Positions 25,773-33,468 of a stretch of DNA of 45,261 nt are shown here, piece by piece. The notes under the pieces were generated by a model. That model made no database searches, was not told the DNA's origin, and worked only from the letters and a program-made list of their open reading frames with translations. Both the position numbers and the translations under genes were made by a program. The DNA is taken from positions 1 through 45,261 of the forward strand of contig CANQAC010000013.1 of the NCBI GenBank assembly GCA_947589345.1. Reading direction: 5' to 3'. This DNA comes from an uncultured Akkermansia sp. (GTDB taxonomy: Bacteria; Verrucomicrobiota; Verrucomicrobiia; Verrucomicrobiales; Akkermansiaceae). Numbering within the stretch: position 1 is the first letter of the stretch; each line of letters starts with the position of its first letter.

Positions 25773-26144
25773 CGCTACGCGGGTAGGGGGTTACTCCCTG
25801 AATTCTTGCAACGAGAGTATCGCGATTGCGCGAATAGGGGGATGATGAACGGGTAGAATGAATGCGCGGAAAGCATGCAGAGGTTGCGACCGAACTGCAA
25901 ATGGTAGTACGCTCGTTCCAAAAAAACAGTCGTCGGCAGTGGAAGATGTGCAGGGCAATCCTCCGTATCAAGCCGCATGCCCGCTCTCTTGCGAAGACTG
26001 CCGGACTGCTCCCTGCATAACCGAATTTTTGGAAAGGGAATGAGTCTGGCGCGGAAAGCCGTCGGGTAAAATTCCGCGACGTGGTTGAGGTCGTGCTTGA
26101 CCGAAACTCCTGCTTGAGCAATGACGCAACGGTCAGTTTGTCAA
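25773..26144. other. 372-bp gap between galM and the porin terminator
   Basis: No recognised RNA gene or promoter. It holds only one small Cys-rich open frame (listed separately). I compared it mentally with tmRNA, RNase P RNA and SRP RNA hallmarks and found none. Confidence 0.5.
25858..26043 (+). CDS. Possible small Cys-rich protein
   Basis: A 61-residue frame with seven Cys: ACRGC near the N-terminus and CPLSCEDCRTAPC near the C-terminus, followed by an acidic end ITEFLERE. The CxxxCxxCxxxxC spacing looks like a metal- or cluster-binding knuckle rather than random sequence. A TAGAAT box overlaps the ATG and no -35 is visible, so expression is unclear. It may be chance. Confidence 0.3.
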   Translation: MNARKACRGCDRTANGSTLVPKKQSSAVEDVQGNPPYQAACPLSCEDCRTAPCITEFLERE

Positions 26145-26183
26145 CAAAAGAAAAAGCAACGCACCGGAAGCCCGATGCGTTGC
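26145..26183 (-). terminator. Terminator of the porin gene
   Basis: Minus strand 12-bp stem (GCAACGCATCGG with CCGGTGCGTTGC, 26183-26156, one G-U) with GCTT loop and TTTTTCTTTTG. Confidence 0.92.
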
Positions 26184-26212
26184 TGAACGATCAAAAAGAG
26201 GTCGTCGCCAGA

Positions 26213-27442
26213 TCAGAATGAGAACACACCCTGAACGCCGGCCACCACGGAGTCGTTGTTGGTGGAGTAAGCCGGGTCATGGATGTACTGGATATGCGGC
26301 ATCACGCGGAAGTAACGACCGAGCTGCAAGTTGTAGTAAGCTTCCAGAACCGTCTCGCGGTTGTGAATGGTGCGAGTATCTTGGTCATTTTCGTCAGTGA
26401 GATCAGCACTGTTCTGTCCCTTGAACACGCCATAAGCGATGCCGAGATAATCATCCTTGCGGGAAGGAATGAGCTTGGCGCGCAGACCGCCGGTGAGTTC
26501 GGCGGCGTTGCCGTACTGCTGCTTGGCAGCTACGCCGCCGCGTACGAACACGGTCACATAGTCGTTGATGGTGTACTGCACGCTACCGACGACACCCCCG
26601 TTGCGGTGATGTTCTAACTCTTCACCATTATTAATATCAAGCATCTGGAAGAACGGAGTGACTTTGAGGACGCCCTTGCCTTTATGGAAGTAGTGCCCCC
26701 ACTCGCCCATCACGATGTAACCGTCGCCGTCAGAGTTGATGGGATCATAGCCGGGAGCGGTGCCTGTGCGGGTTACCCCAGCCATCACATAATTCTTCTT
26801 GCCGATCTGCACCTGAGCGAGCGCGCCCACATTGCTGTCGATGAGCGGCAGCACCGTGGAGTTGCAGAAGCCGGAGTTCATGAAAGACGTGTAGGTGTCG
26901 CTGGCAATGCCCACGGCGTCAAAGTAATCGCCAAACTTCACCATACCTGCGACGATGGCGGCCTTTTTGCCGTTGAAGAAGTGCTTGACGGCCACTTCCG
27001 GGAAGTAGAAGTTGCGCTTCCCGACAAGGTCGCGCTGGAACAAGGTAACCGAACCAATGAGGTCACTTCCGTCACGCACGGTATCCTTATCCAGCCCCCA
27101 AGAGCCGATGAACTCAACATGCAGCCATGTGCCGCCGTTGACATCGTCCTGAATGAGGCGTTGATTCACATGACCGTGCAGCAGAGCGTAGTTGAGGTTG
27201 GTGTCCTCTCCCAATTCGCTGCGGTGGACATTGTAGTAGCCGTAGGCCATATCAACATGCCACTGGGAACCGGTCTTTTGATTTGCCTTCACTTTGTAGG
27301 AAGGGGCGTCGGATGCCGGAGTCAAAAGATCCATCTTCTGCAGCAGATTTTGCTCGCAGCATGGCTGCGTCTCCGCTTGAGCTACCACCGGCATGGCTGC
27401 CAAGCCCGCCAGCGCCAAAGACATAATATGTTTTGTATTCAT
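26213..27442 (-). CDS. OprB-like carbohydrate-selective outer-membrane porin
   Basis: A 409-residue beta-barrel candidate with a type I signal (MNTKHIMSLALAGLAAMPVVAQA). The mature protein alternates short amphipathic strands rich in Tyr, Gly and Asn, and ends in FSF, the C-terminal Phe used by the barrel assembly machinery. Blocks such as GTWLHVEFIGSWGLDKD, FGDYFDAVGIASDTYTSFMN and ETVLEAYYNLQLGRYFRVMPHIQYIHDPAYS are typical of OprB-family porins, the last being the family's most conserved part. A CC pair follows the signal. The promoter places an ATG (27487, in frame) at the transcript start; see findings. Confidence 0.85.
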   Translation of the reverse strand: MNTKHIMSLALAGLAAMPVVAQAETQPCCEQNLLQKMDLLTPASDAPSYKVKANQKTGSQWHVDMAYGYYNVHRSELGEDTNLNYALLHGHVNQRLIQDDVNGGTWLHVEFIGSWGLDKDTVRDGSDLIGSVTLFQRDLVGKRNFYFPEVAVKHFFNGKKAAIVAGMVKFGDYFDAVGIASDTYTSFMNSGFCNSTVLPLIDSNVGALAQVQIGKKNYVMAGVTRTGTAPGYDPINSDGDGYIVMGEWGHYFHKGKGVLKVTPFFQMLDINNGEELEHHRNGGVVGSVQYTINDYVTVFVRGGVAAKQQYGNAAELTGGLRAKLIPSRKDDYLGIAYGVFKGQNSADLTDENDQDTRTIHNRETVLEAYYNLQLGRYFRVMPHIQYIHDPAYSTNNDSVVAGVQGVFSF

Positions 27443-27494
27443 AGGTCGCGATATGATGAAACAGGAGGGACGCGTACTCCCTTCCATGCGTTAG

Positions 27495-27522
27495 AGTGTA
27501 TGACTTTCTACGGAAAAGTCAA
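27495..27522 (-). promoter_or_regulatory. Promoter of the porin gene
   Basis: Minus strand TTGACT (27522-27517), 16-bp spacer, TACACT (27500-27495). Between it and the ATG at 27442 lies an inverted repeat GGGA/TCCC. Confidence 0.65.
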
Positions 27523-27595
27523 ATGTTTTTTTGATTAATCATATTTTTTTCTGTCAGGAAAATGAATGAAAAAGGAAAGTTAGCAAAGAAAGGGC

Positions 27596-27623
27596 TTGCC
27601 AAAATGAGAAAGTGTGGTAAAAT
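27596..27623 (+). promoter_or_regulatory. Promoter of tRNA-Gly
   Basis: TTGCCA (27596-27601), 16-bp spacer, TAAAAT (27618-27623), 14 bp before the tRNA. Confidence 0.7.
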
Positions 27624-27637
27624 GCGAAGCGATCTGC

Positions 27638-27708
27638 GCGGGTATAGCTTAATGGTAAAGCTCCAGCCTTCCAAGCTGATAATGCGGGTTCGATTCCCGC
27701 TACCCGCT
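27638..27708 (+). tRNA. tRNA-Gly(TCC)
   Basis: Acceptor stem GCGGGTA/TACCCGC, T-loop TTCGATT, anticodon loop CTTCCAA with anticodon TCC decoding GGA. Discriminator T; CCA not encoded. Confidence 0.94.
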
Positions 27709-27750
27709 CTGTTTCCCGGGAGTCGGCAGGGAGAGCGTCAGGAAACAGAG
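27707..27750. repeat. Inverted repeat after tRNA-Gly
   Basis: CTCTGTTTCC (27707-27716) and GGAAACAGAG (27741-27750) form a perfect 10-bp stem around a 24-nt loop, beginning at the last acceptor base of the tRNA. No T-run follows, and the glycosyltransferase gene starts 35 bp later, so it may be a processing signal for a joint tRNA-mRNA transcript. Confidence 0.6.
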
Positions 27751-27785
27751 GGGAGCAGCAGTCGAGCAGAAAGACCCGCAGACCT

Positions 27786-28895
27786 ATGAGAAATGAGCGA
27801 AAGGCGCTATTGTTGAGCATAGGGTATGGGAGGGGACATGAGGCGGCAGCCAGCGCGTTGGCGCAGGAGTTCAGCGAGAGAGGATGGAAAGCGAAGGTGC
27901 TTGATCTATGTGCTTTGGCCAAGCCACGCATGTTCCGCATGACTCAGCGCGTGTACCGCGCGTGTGTGCGCCGGATGCCGTGGGCGTGGGGCATAGCGTA
28001 TGCGCAAATTGATGCGACAGATTGGGCGCACATGCTCAATTTGCCGGGCATAGCAGGGAGCATGAGGCGTTTGCAAGAGCTGCTGCGAGTTGAGGAACCG
28101 GATCTCGTGGTATGCACGTATCCCCTTTATGCGTACATGCTGGATGCCCTCGCGGAGCGGGGGCAATTGAAGGGTATTCCCTATGCTGTGGTTGTGACTG
28201 ATGCCTTGCGAGTCAACAGCGCGTGGGTTCGCGCGCGCGCGCCGCTCATTTGCCTGCCCGATGAGGGGAGTTGCGCGCATGTTCAGCGGCAGTACGGAGT
28301 ATCCCCTGAAAGATTACGTAGCACGGGATTTCCGGTGCGTGCCGGTTTTAAGCCGCTGGAAACGCGCCGCCCGCCCGGGGAGCGCGGTCAGGGATTGCGC
28401 GTGGTGTACGCTGCTCATGCCCGGCTGGAGCGGGTACGCGCCGATGTTTTAGGCATGGTGAATGCGTGGCCGGAGGTGGAGGTGACCTTGCTGGCCGAGG
28501 AACGCGAGACTCGCTTGCGCGGCATGCTGGGCGATGCCGGTGGTCACGTGCGCTACGGCGGAACGATCGGGAGTATTGCTGAGGACTTGCGGCAAGCTCA
28601 CTTCTATATAGGAAAAGCCGGCGCTGCCACGGTGTTCGAGTGCTATGCCACACAAACTCCTGTGCTGGTGAATTATGTTTTACCGGGGCAGGAAGAGGGT
28701 AATCAACAGCTCCTGATGCAGGATGGGGCGGGTACATACGTGGAAAGTACGGGGGAAATGCTGCAGACCGTGGAGCGTCTGCTGGAACACGAGGCAGCGG
28801 GGTGGCAACGCATGGTGCGAGCCATGCGCACGGCGAAGCGGGGAGATGGTGCAGTCCGCACAGTAAATGCTTTATTACAACGCTTTTTTCCATGA
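27786..28895 (+). CDS. MGDG-synthase-like/MurG-like glycosyltransferase
   Basis: A 369-residue GT-B (GT28-type) enzyme. The N-terminal half matches the MGDG synthase domain: LLLSIGYGRGHEAAASALAQEF, KVLDLC and DLVVCTYPLYAYMLDAL; the C-terminal half has the donor-site pattern YIGKAGAATVFECYATQTPVLVNYVLPGQEEGNQ. Such enzymes transfer a sugar to diacylglycerol, so a membrane glycolipid synthase is the likely role. No signal peptide. It may be co-transcribed with tRNA-Gly upstream and overlaps coaX by 4 bp (ATGA). Confidence 0.85.
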   Translation: MRNERKALLLSIGYGRGHEAAASALAQEFSERGWKAKVLDLCALAKPRMFRMTQRVYRACVRRMPWAWGIAYAQIDATDWAHMLNLPGIAGSMRRLQELLRVEEPDLVVCTYPLYAYMLDALAERGQLKGIPYAVVVTDALRVNSAWVRARAPLICLPDEGSCAHVQRQYGVSPERLRSTGFPVRAGFKPLETRRPPGERGQGLRVVYAAHARLERVRADVLGMVNAWPEVEVTLLAEERETRLRGMLGDAGGHVRYGGTIGSIAEDLRQAHFYIGKAGAATVFECYATQTPVLVNYVLPGQEEGNQQLLMQDGAGTYVESTGEMLQTVERLLEHEAAGWQRMVRAMRTAKRGDGAVRTVNALLQRFFP

Positions 28896-29662
28896 AGGAG
28901 CAGACTCTCTTGATTGACAATTCCAACACGCTCACCAAGTTTACCCTGGCTGATGCCGATGGAAAACTTTGCGGCGAGAGACGGTGTTTGCCAACGGCTC
29001 GGCTTGCTCCGCCGAGTGTAAAGAGATTACTGGCTGACTGGAGTTTTGAGCAGGTCATACTCGGTTCCGTGGTGCCGACGGGACAGGATGTGCTGCAGCA
29101 AGCTTTGTCGGAGCATCCGATACATGTTGTTTGCGGCGCTGATTGTCCGAAACTGTTGCGTTTATACGAGCAACCTTCATGTGTGGGGGCGGATCGCCTC
29201 GCCAATGCTGCGGCCGTGGCTTTGCACTACCCGCTGCCGTGTCTGGCTGTGGATTTGGGAACCGCCTGCACATTGGATGCCGTCGTCATGCAGGAGGGGA
29301 CGCCGACCTTGCTCGGTGGCGCCATTGCGCCGGGCTTGCAAGCTCTCAGCCAAGCGCTTTCCCAGCGTGCGAATTTACTTCCCAAACTTTCATGGGATCA
29401 ATTAGCCCCGGCTGCGGCAGGCAGCAGCCTGTTGGGTCGCAGCACAGTTGCCGCCATGCAAGCGGGCATTGTGAGGGGGTTTGATGGTATGTTGCGGGCA
29501 TTGGTGCGGGGCATTGAAGAGGAGCTGGAGGGCAAGGTGTACGTCGTAGTGACGGGCGGAGATGCTACGCGCGGCGGAGCGTTGCCGGACTGGGCCGATG
29601 TTCATGATGCCGATCTCACTCTGAAAGGGTTGTTTGCTCTGTGGCGCCACCTCATTTGCTAG
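28892..29662 (+). CDS. coaX: Type III pantothenate kinase CoaX
   Basis: First step of coenzyme A synthesis. The 256-residue product starts LLIDNSNTLTKF (phosphate-1 loop, DxGNT-like with Ser in place of Gly), then GSVVPTG, CVGADRLANAAA, LAVDLGTACTLDAV, GGAIAPGLQALSQAL and VVTGGDA, in family order. The ATG overlaps the stop of the glycosyltransferase gene. The phosphate loop reads D-N-S-N-T instead of the commoner D-x-G-N-T. Confidence 0.92.
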   Translation: MKEQTLLIDNSNTLTKFTLADADGKLCGERRCLPTARLAPPSVKRLLADWSFEQVILGSVVPTGQDVLQQALSEHPIHVVCGADCPKLLRLYEQPSCVGADRLANAAAVALHYPLPCLAVDLGTACTLDAVVMQEGTPTLLGGAIAPGLQALSQALSQRANLLPKLSWDQLAPAAAGSSLLGRSTVAAMQAGIVRGFDGMLRALVRGIEEELEGKVYVVVTGGDATRGGALPDWADVHDADLTLKGLFALWRHLIC

Positions 29663-29690
29663 TTTTTTAATGCCACGCGCAAAATAAGAG

Positions 29691-29719
29691 TTGATTTTGT
29701 GAATCAGGTGAGGTAGAAT
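29691..29719 (+). promoter_or_regulatory. Promoter of acpP
   Basis: TTGATT (29691-29696), 17-bp spacer, TAGAAT (29714-29719). The leader is about 27 nt and has no Shine-Dalgarno sequence (ACATTATATATATG). Confidence 0.75.
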
Positions 29720-29752
29720 GGTCGTACCTCAATTCAGTCACACATTATATAT

Positions 29753-29995
29753 ATGTCCGACAATATCGAATCCCAGGTAGTTGATGTCATCGTCGAGCAG
29801 CTCGGCGTGGATCGTGAAAAGGTGACCCCTGATGCCAAGTTCATTGATGACCTCGGCGCAGATTCTCTTGACACCGTCGAACTCGTCATGACCTTCGAGG
29901 AAAAGTTTTCCGTGGAAGTGCCCGACGAGGACGCTGAGAAGCTGAAGTCTGTGAGCGACGTGGTTGCATACATCAAGGAACACAAGCAAGGCTAA
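29753..29995 (+). CDS. acpP: Acyl carrier protein
   Basis: An 80-residue acidic four-helix protein that carries fatty-acyl chains on 4'-phosphopantetheine. The attachment site is Ser38 in [15 protein letters not shown]. Works with plsX and fabI of this window. Monocistronic, with its own promoter and a hairpin 26 bp after the stop. Confidence 0.97.
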   Translation: MSDNIESQVVDVIVEQLGVDREKVTPDAKFIDDLGADSLDTVELVMTFEEKFSVEVPDEDAEKLKSVSDVVAYIKEHKQG

Positions 29996-30020
29996 TCCCA
30001 GCGGGTTAATCTTGAAGTTC

Positions 30021-30063
30021 CGGGCGGTTTCCTCCTCGCGGACGGGACCGCCCGTTTCATCTT
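30021..30063 (+). terminator. Probable terminator of acpP
   Basis: CGGGCGGT (30021-30028) pairs with ACCGCCCG (30047-30054) followed by TTTCATCTT, a weak T-run. Confidence 0.6.
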
Positions 30064-30097
30064 GCTCCTGAGGGAGCCGGAGGTGCGGTAGAAAGTT

Positions 30098-30634
30098 GTG
30101 AACAAGAGCATGAACTCAGACTATGTGGGGTATGCCATACGACACACGCGTGTGTTGTATGCGCCGTACAGACGCATAGAATCCTTCGGCGAGACGCGAT
30201 TTAATTTTCGAATCCTAGCGGAGCCGATGGATCGTGTGGGAGAATGCCGGGTGAGGAGCGGATGGGTGGAGGCCGGCAAGCCTCGCATACTCAAGCCGCG
30301 GCACATGCAAGGAATGGAGACGGAGGGGTTCACCTCTGATGCGGATCGTTTTTTTTCATGGATGGCAGAGCACGGCATGCAGATACAAGCGCTCATTCAA
30401 TATGGCTTCCAATTCAAACGTTCGGAGGTGCATGAAGAATACCTGCACGAGGACATACGCGAGGTCAGCGAACGAGTGGTGAGAGAGGCTGAGAGCAGTG
30501 GTGACGCCTTGAGAGCGGTTATTGAAGGAGTCGATGATGCGTGGGAGATATCGCTGCTGCGTTTCATGATTGAGATGATTCAACAATCCCATGAGATTAA
30601 TATCTTTGATTTTAAGCGCCACGGCCTGCTGTAG
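30098..30634 (+). CDS. Conserved-looking protein of unknown function
   Basis: A 178-residue soluble protein, charged, without signal peptide. The start could be the GTG at 30098 or the ATG at 30110 (MNSDYVGYAIRHTRVLYAPYRRIESFG), the latter more likely. A beta-rich first half and a helical, acidic second half (EEYLHEDIREVSERVVREAESSGDALRAVIEG). It overlaps the LysM gene by 44 bp in another frame, so the two are co-expressed. I do not recognise the family. Confidence 0.65.
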   Translation: MNKSMNSDYVGYAIRHTRVLYAPYRRIESFGETRFNFRILAEPMDRVGECRVRSGWVEAGKPRILKPRHMQGMETEGFTSDADRFFSWMAEHGMQIQALIQYGFQFKRSEVHEEYLHEDIREVSERVVREAESSGDALRAVIEGVDDAWEISLLRFMIEMIQQSHEINIFDFKRHGLL

Positions 30635-31427
30635 TGCGTTGCTGCAAGCCCAGCAGAACTATTCTCTATGGCCGCGCCGCCCGGCTGAATTGGAGCAGGC
30701 GCAGCGGTTTTTCGCCCAGCGGCAGGATGATCAGGCGCTTTCTTTGCTTCAGCCCTTCATCAACAAGCGGGGATTAGCCGGACACGAGGCTCGACAGCTG
30801 GTGGGGCAGATCCGTGTGCGACGGTACTTGAGTGCAGCCAATCCCAACCTGAGGCGGCACACTGTGCGCCGCGGGGAGAATTTGGATCGCATCGCTACGG
30901 CTTACAACAGCTCTCCGGAGTTGATTATGTTGATTAACAGGATGACCAATCCATCGGATCTTAAGATTGGGCAAAGCCTCGGGGTCGCGCCTGCAAACTT
31001 GCGGATGGAGCTGCATCTTGCTGATCTTGAGATCACGCTTTGGGATGGCCGCATTCTGGTTGCGGCGTATAATGTGAGTCCTTCCGTGGATCTTGTGAAA
31101 CAAGGGAAAAATGAAGAAACTGTCCTCACCGACCGCGAAGGTGAAATTAACGGCTCGCGTGTGCCGCGCGCCTCGGCTCTCTTTGCTTCGTCGGATCGCA
31201 TGCTCACCTTTTCCAATGGGTTGGTTTTGATCAACAGTACACATCGCCCGCCTCGAGCTGCTTATGTGCAGATGCAGCGGCGAGATCTCAACGAACTTTC
31301 CATGCTCATTCGTGGCGGGGCTCGTCTGTCCTTGGTGCGCGATGAGGAAAGTTATGATCCTTTTGCGACGTCTCCGACAGAAGAGCTCAAGCAGACGGAA
31401 AAGAAAAACCGCACGCGGTCAAGATAA
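30591..31427 (+). CDS. Secreted LysM-domain protein, L,D-transpeptidase-like without catalytic motif
   Basis: A 278-residue exported protein (signal MRLISLILSATACCSALLQA). After a helical linker, a LysM peptidoglycan-binding repeat is visible at about residues 88-132 (HTVRRGENLDRIATAYNSSPELIMLINRM, then LKIGQSLGV). The following LADLEITLWDGRILVAAYNVSP resembles the first strands of YkuD-type L,D-transpeptidases, which often follow LysM, but no HxxxxxSxGCxR-like active site appears. It may be a cell-wall-bound, catalytically dead relative. Confidence 0.75.
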   Translation: MRLISLILSATACCSALLQAQQNYSLWPRRPAELEQAQRFFAQRQDDQALSLLQPFINKRGLAGHEARQLVGQIRVRRYLSAANPNLRRHTVRRGENLDRIATAYNSSPELIMLINRMTNPSDLKIGQSLGVAPANLRMELHLADLEITLWDGRILVAAYNVSPSVDLVKQGKNEETVLTDREGEINGSRVPRASALFASSDRMLTFSNGLVLINSTHRPPRAAYVQMQRRDLNELSMLIRGGARLSLVRDEESYDPFATSPTEELKQTEKKNRTRSR

Positions 31428-31495
31428 AAGACAGGGACCGGGATTTTGGAGCCGAGACAATCGGTGTGTGCGGGATGGTGTGTGACAGTTGCGTA

Positions 31496-32326
31496 TCAGC
31501 GACGTTGACGTCCGGCAGGCGCGGGTGATTTTTTTCTGGGACGAATGCCGATGTAGTTGCGTACAGATTTGAACCCGGGGCGATAGATGCCGGCATCCTT
31601 ATCCCAGTACGCACTTGAGCTGCCACCGTCCATATTGAGCGCTGTACGTACACGGAATTTTCCCAGGCACCCGGGTTGCAGCAGAATGTTTGCCAATTCG
31701 TGCAGAGAGAGAGGCGATGTAATGGCAAGGCACCAGTTGCCTTCTCCATCCGTTGCCACCAAGGTGCGCATTGCTTTGCGCGTACGCTCCAAACCCGCCA
31801 CCGCGTGAAATTGGTCGATGAGGAAAGGTCCGCCTTGTATCGCCTCGTGCATGTGTTGCGGTGACAAGCGCAACGCGGTACTGCGGTCCAGAGAGATGGA
31901 CACACCCGTGTCATACAAAGTACCAGCTACGGTAAATGAGCCGGTCGAGAAAGGGGCAATGCTTCGGGAAGCGTGGCGCAGCAGACCGATAGGCGAACGT
32001 CGGGCAGAGGCGGCGAAGTAGCCGCCGTTGATGCCGGCTACACAGTTGTTGCGGCGCATGGCCTGCTCCAGGTTGCCGTAGACAGGAGTTGCGTCACCTT
32101 CATCCACAATGCACAGTTCGTATTCCGAGGCTCGAAAAAAATGCGCTTCAATACGGTAACCTTTAAGCTCGCCTTGGAGCAATCCCACCAGTCCGTTGTT
32201 TGTCGCGTAATCCTTGCTCTGAAAAACAGCGTGCTGCGCCTTGCTCGTTCCCCCCACAATGAGCAAGGCTCCTGCCAGACCGTTCAGCAGGGTTCTCAGC
32301 AGAGGGACAAGGAGATGCGCACGCAT
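31496..32326 (-). CDS. NAGPA-type phosphodiester glycosidase, exported
   Basis: A 276-residue exported protein with an N-terminal hydrophobic anchor or signal (about 5-28). The DUF2233/NAGPA blocks are present: NNCVAGINGGYFA, IQGGPFLID, RTLVATDGEGNWCLAITSPLSLHELANIL and VRTALNMDGGSSSAYW. In mammals the founding member uncovers mannose-6-phosphate by removing GlcNAc from a phosphodiester; bacterial homologues act on cell-surface or spore glycans. Last gene of a three-gene operon, 26 bp after the thioredoxin-like gene. Confidence 0.85.
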   Translation of the reverse strand: MRAHLLVPLLRTLLNGLAGALLIVGGTSKAQHAVFQSKDYATNNGLVGLLQGELKGYRIEAHFFRASEYELCIVDEGDATPVYGNLEQAMRRNNCVAGINGGYFAASARRSPIGLLRHASRSIAPFSTGSFTVAGTLYDTGVSISLDRSTALRLSPQHMHEAIQGGPFLIDQFHAVAGLERTRKAMRTLVATDGEGNWCLAITSPLSLHELANILLQPGCLGKFRVRTALNMDGGSSSAYWDKDAGIYRPGFKSVRNYIGIRPRKKSPAPAGRQRR

Positions 32327-32352
32327 GAATCACGGGGGAGAGGCAATGTGGT

Positions 32353-33468
32353 TTATTCAACATTGACATTGCGTTCCGTTTTTTTGATTTCGCGATCGTG
32401 TTGCCGACGCTTTTTTTCGTCTTCTTTTTCCTGATTACGGCGGGTGCGGCGTTCGTCCACGCTTTCATTAGCGCGCTCCTGGCTCCAGAGGGCGAGCAGG
32501 CGGGGCATGGCGCGACCGTAGAAGCTGTTCGGGTCGATCTTCATGTTGGCATTGATCATATCCTTCAGGCGCTTGCTGCCGCCCTCTTCACGTCTGGCTT
32601 GCCCGATGAGCAGGCAGTACGCCGCTTGGCGGTCCTCCGTGCGCAGAGCCGTGTCGTTGACGATTTTCATGCTTTCCACCATGAGATCCTTCAGCGTTGT
32701 GTGAAAGTCTTGCTTCAGGAATCCATCCTTGGTATCCATCTGCTTGTAAAGGAATTGAAGGGCGCTGTGCTCATTGCGGCGTATTAAGCCCGTGGTGTCT
32801 TTGGGATCGGCTTCTTTCAACATATCTACCAACCCACTGGGCTTTTCGATCGGGAGTTCTCCGATTTCGCCGAGTACCTTTGCCTTTTCTACACCCTGCA
32901 GGGTAGCTGCTTTATTCATCAACTCGACAGCTTTGCGGTGAGCCGCCAGTTTCTGGGCGATATTTTGAATGCCTGTTGCTCCTTTCTCATCGCCCAGAAA
33001 ATCTGAGCCGGGCAGGTTGGCGTACATCGTGCCATTCTTATCCACCATCATAACCGTGGGACATACACTGAAGGGCACGGGAGGCATGCCCGCTGAAATA
33101 CGGTTAGCTTCCTCCTCCTGCTCCGGGGAGGGATTTTCATAAATCGGCACTGCCACCAGTATTGCCTGCCCTGTCGCCTTTTCCAAATTTTCCGTATTCC
33201 AAAATGATTTCAGCATGCGTACGCTGCGTTGGTTCCAATCCGGTCCATAGCAAAAAGCAATCACACCATCATCGCCGGCGGCGCTCAGAGCGTCCTGAAA
33301 TGTTTCGGGACGGCGCGGGTTCTTGGATGCATCAGCTTTTTCGGGAGCGACCGGCGGTTGCTCAGCCGAGGGTTCCTCACTCTGGGCGGGGCAGAGCGGA
33401 GCTGCGGCCGAAAATACCGCGCAGAGCGCGATGAGCAGGGAAGTTTTATTTGCCTTTTTTGTTGTCAT
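32353..33468 (-). CDS. Secreted thioredoxin-fold-like protein
   Basis: A 371-residue exported protein (signal MTTKKANKTSLLIALCAVFSAAAPLCPAQ). Residues about 55-165 resemble a thioredoxin fold: GVIAFCYGPDWNQRSVRMLKSFW, ILVAVPIYENP and FSVCPTVMMVDKNGTMYA, with a cis-Pro-like CPT position, but CxxC is absent (GPDWNQ replaces it). The remainder is helical and ends in a strongly charged Arg/Lys/Glu tail (QERANESVDERRTRRNQEKE...). The ATG at 33468 overlaps the preceding gene by 23 bp. A structural or regulatory role rather than disulfide chemistry is likely. Confidence 0.7.
   Translation of the reverse strand: MTTKKANKTSLLIALCAVFSAAAPLCPAQSEEPSAEQPPVAPEKADASKNPRRPETFQDALSAAGDDGVIAFCYGPDWNQRSVRMLKSFWNTENLEKATGQAILVAVPIYENPSPEQEEEANRISAGMPPVPFSVCPTVMMVDKNGTMYANLPGSDFLGDEKGATGIQNIAQKLAAHRKAVELMNKAATLQGVEKAKVLGEIGELPIEKPSGLVDMLKEADPKDTTGLIRRNEHSALQFLYKQMDTKDGFLKQDFHTTLKDLMVESMKIVNDTALRTEDRQAAYCLLIGQARREEGGSKRLKDMINANMKIDPNSFYGRAMPRLLALWSQERANESVDERRTRRNQEKEDEKKRRQHDREIKKTERNVNVE

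Noticed and set aside
25741-26121. 126-residue minus-strand frame in the galM-porin gap
   Set aside because: Overlaps the galM end, low-complexity Ser/Arg/Thr composition, no start signal.
25773-26144. Possible tmRNA, RNase P RNA or SRP RNA
   Set aside because: None of the conserved cores of these RNAs could be found on either strand.
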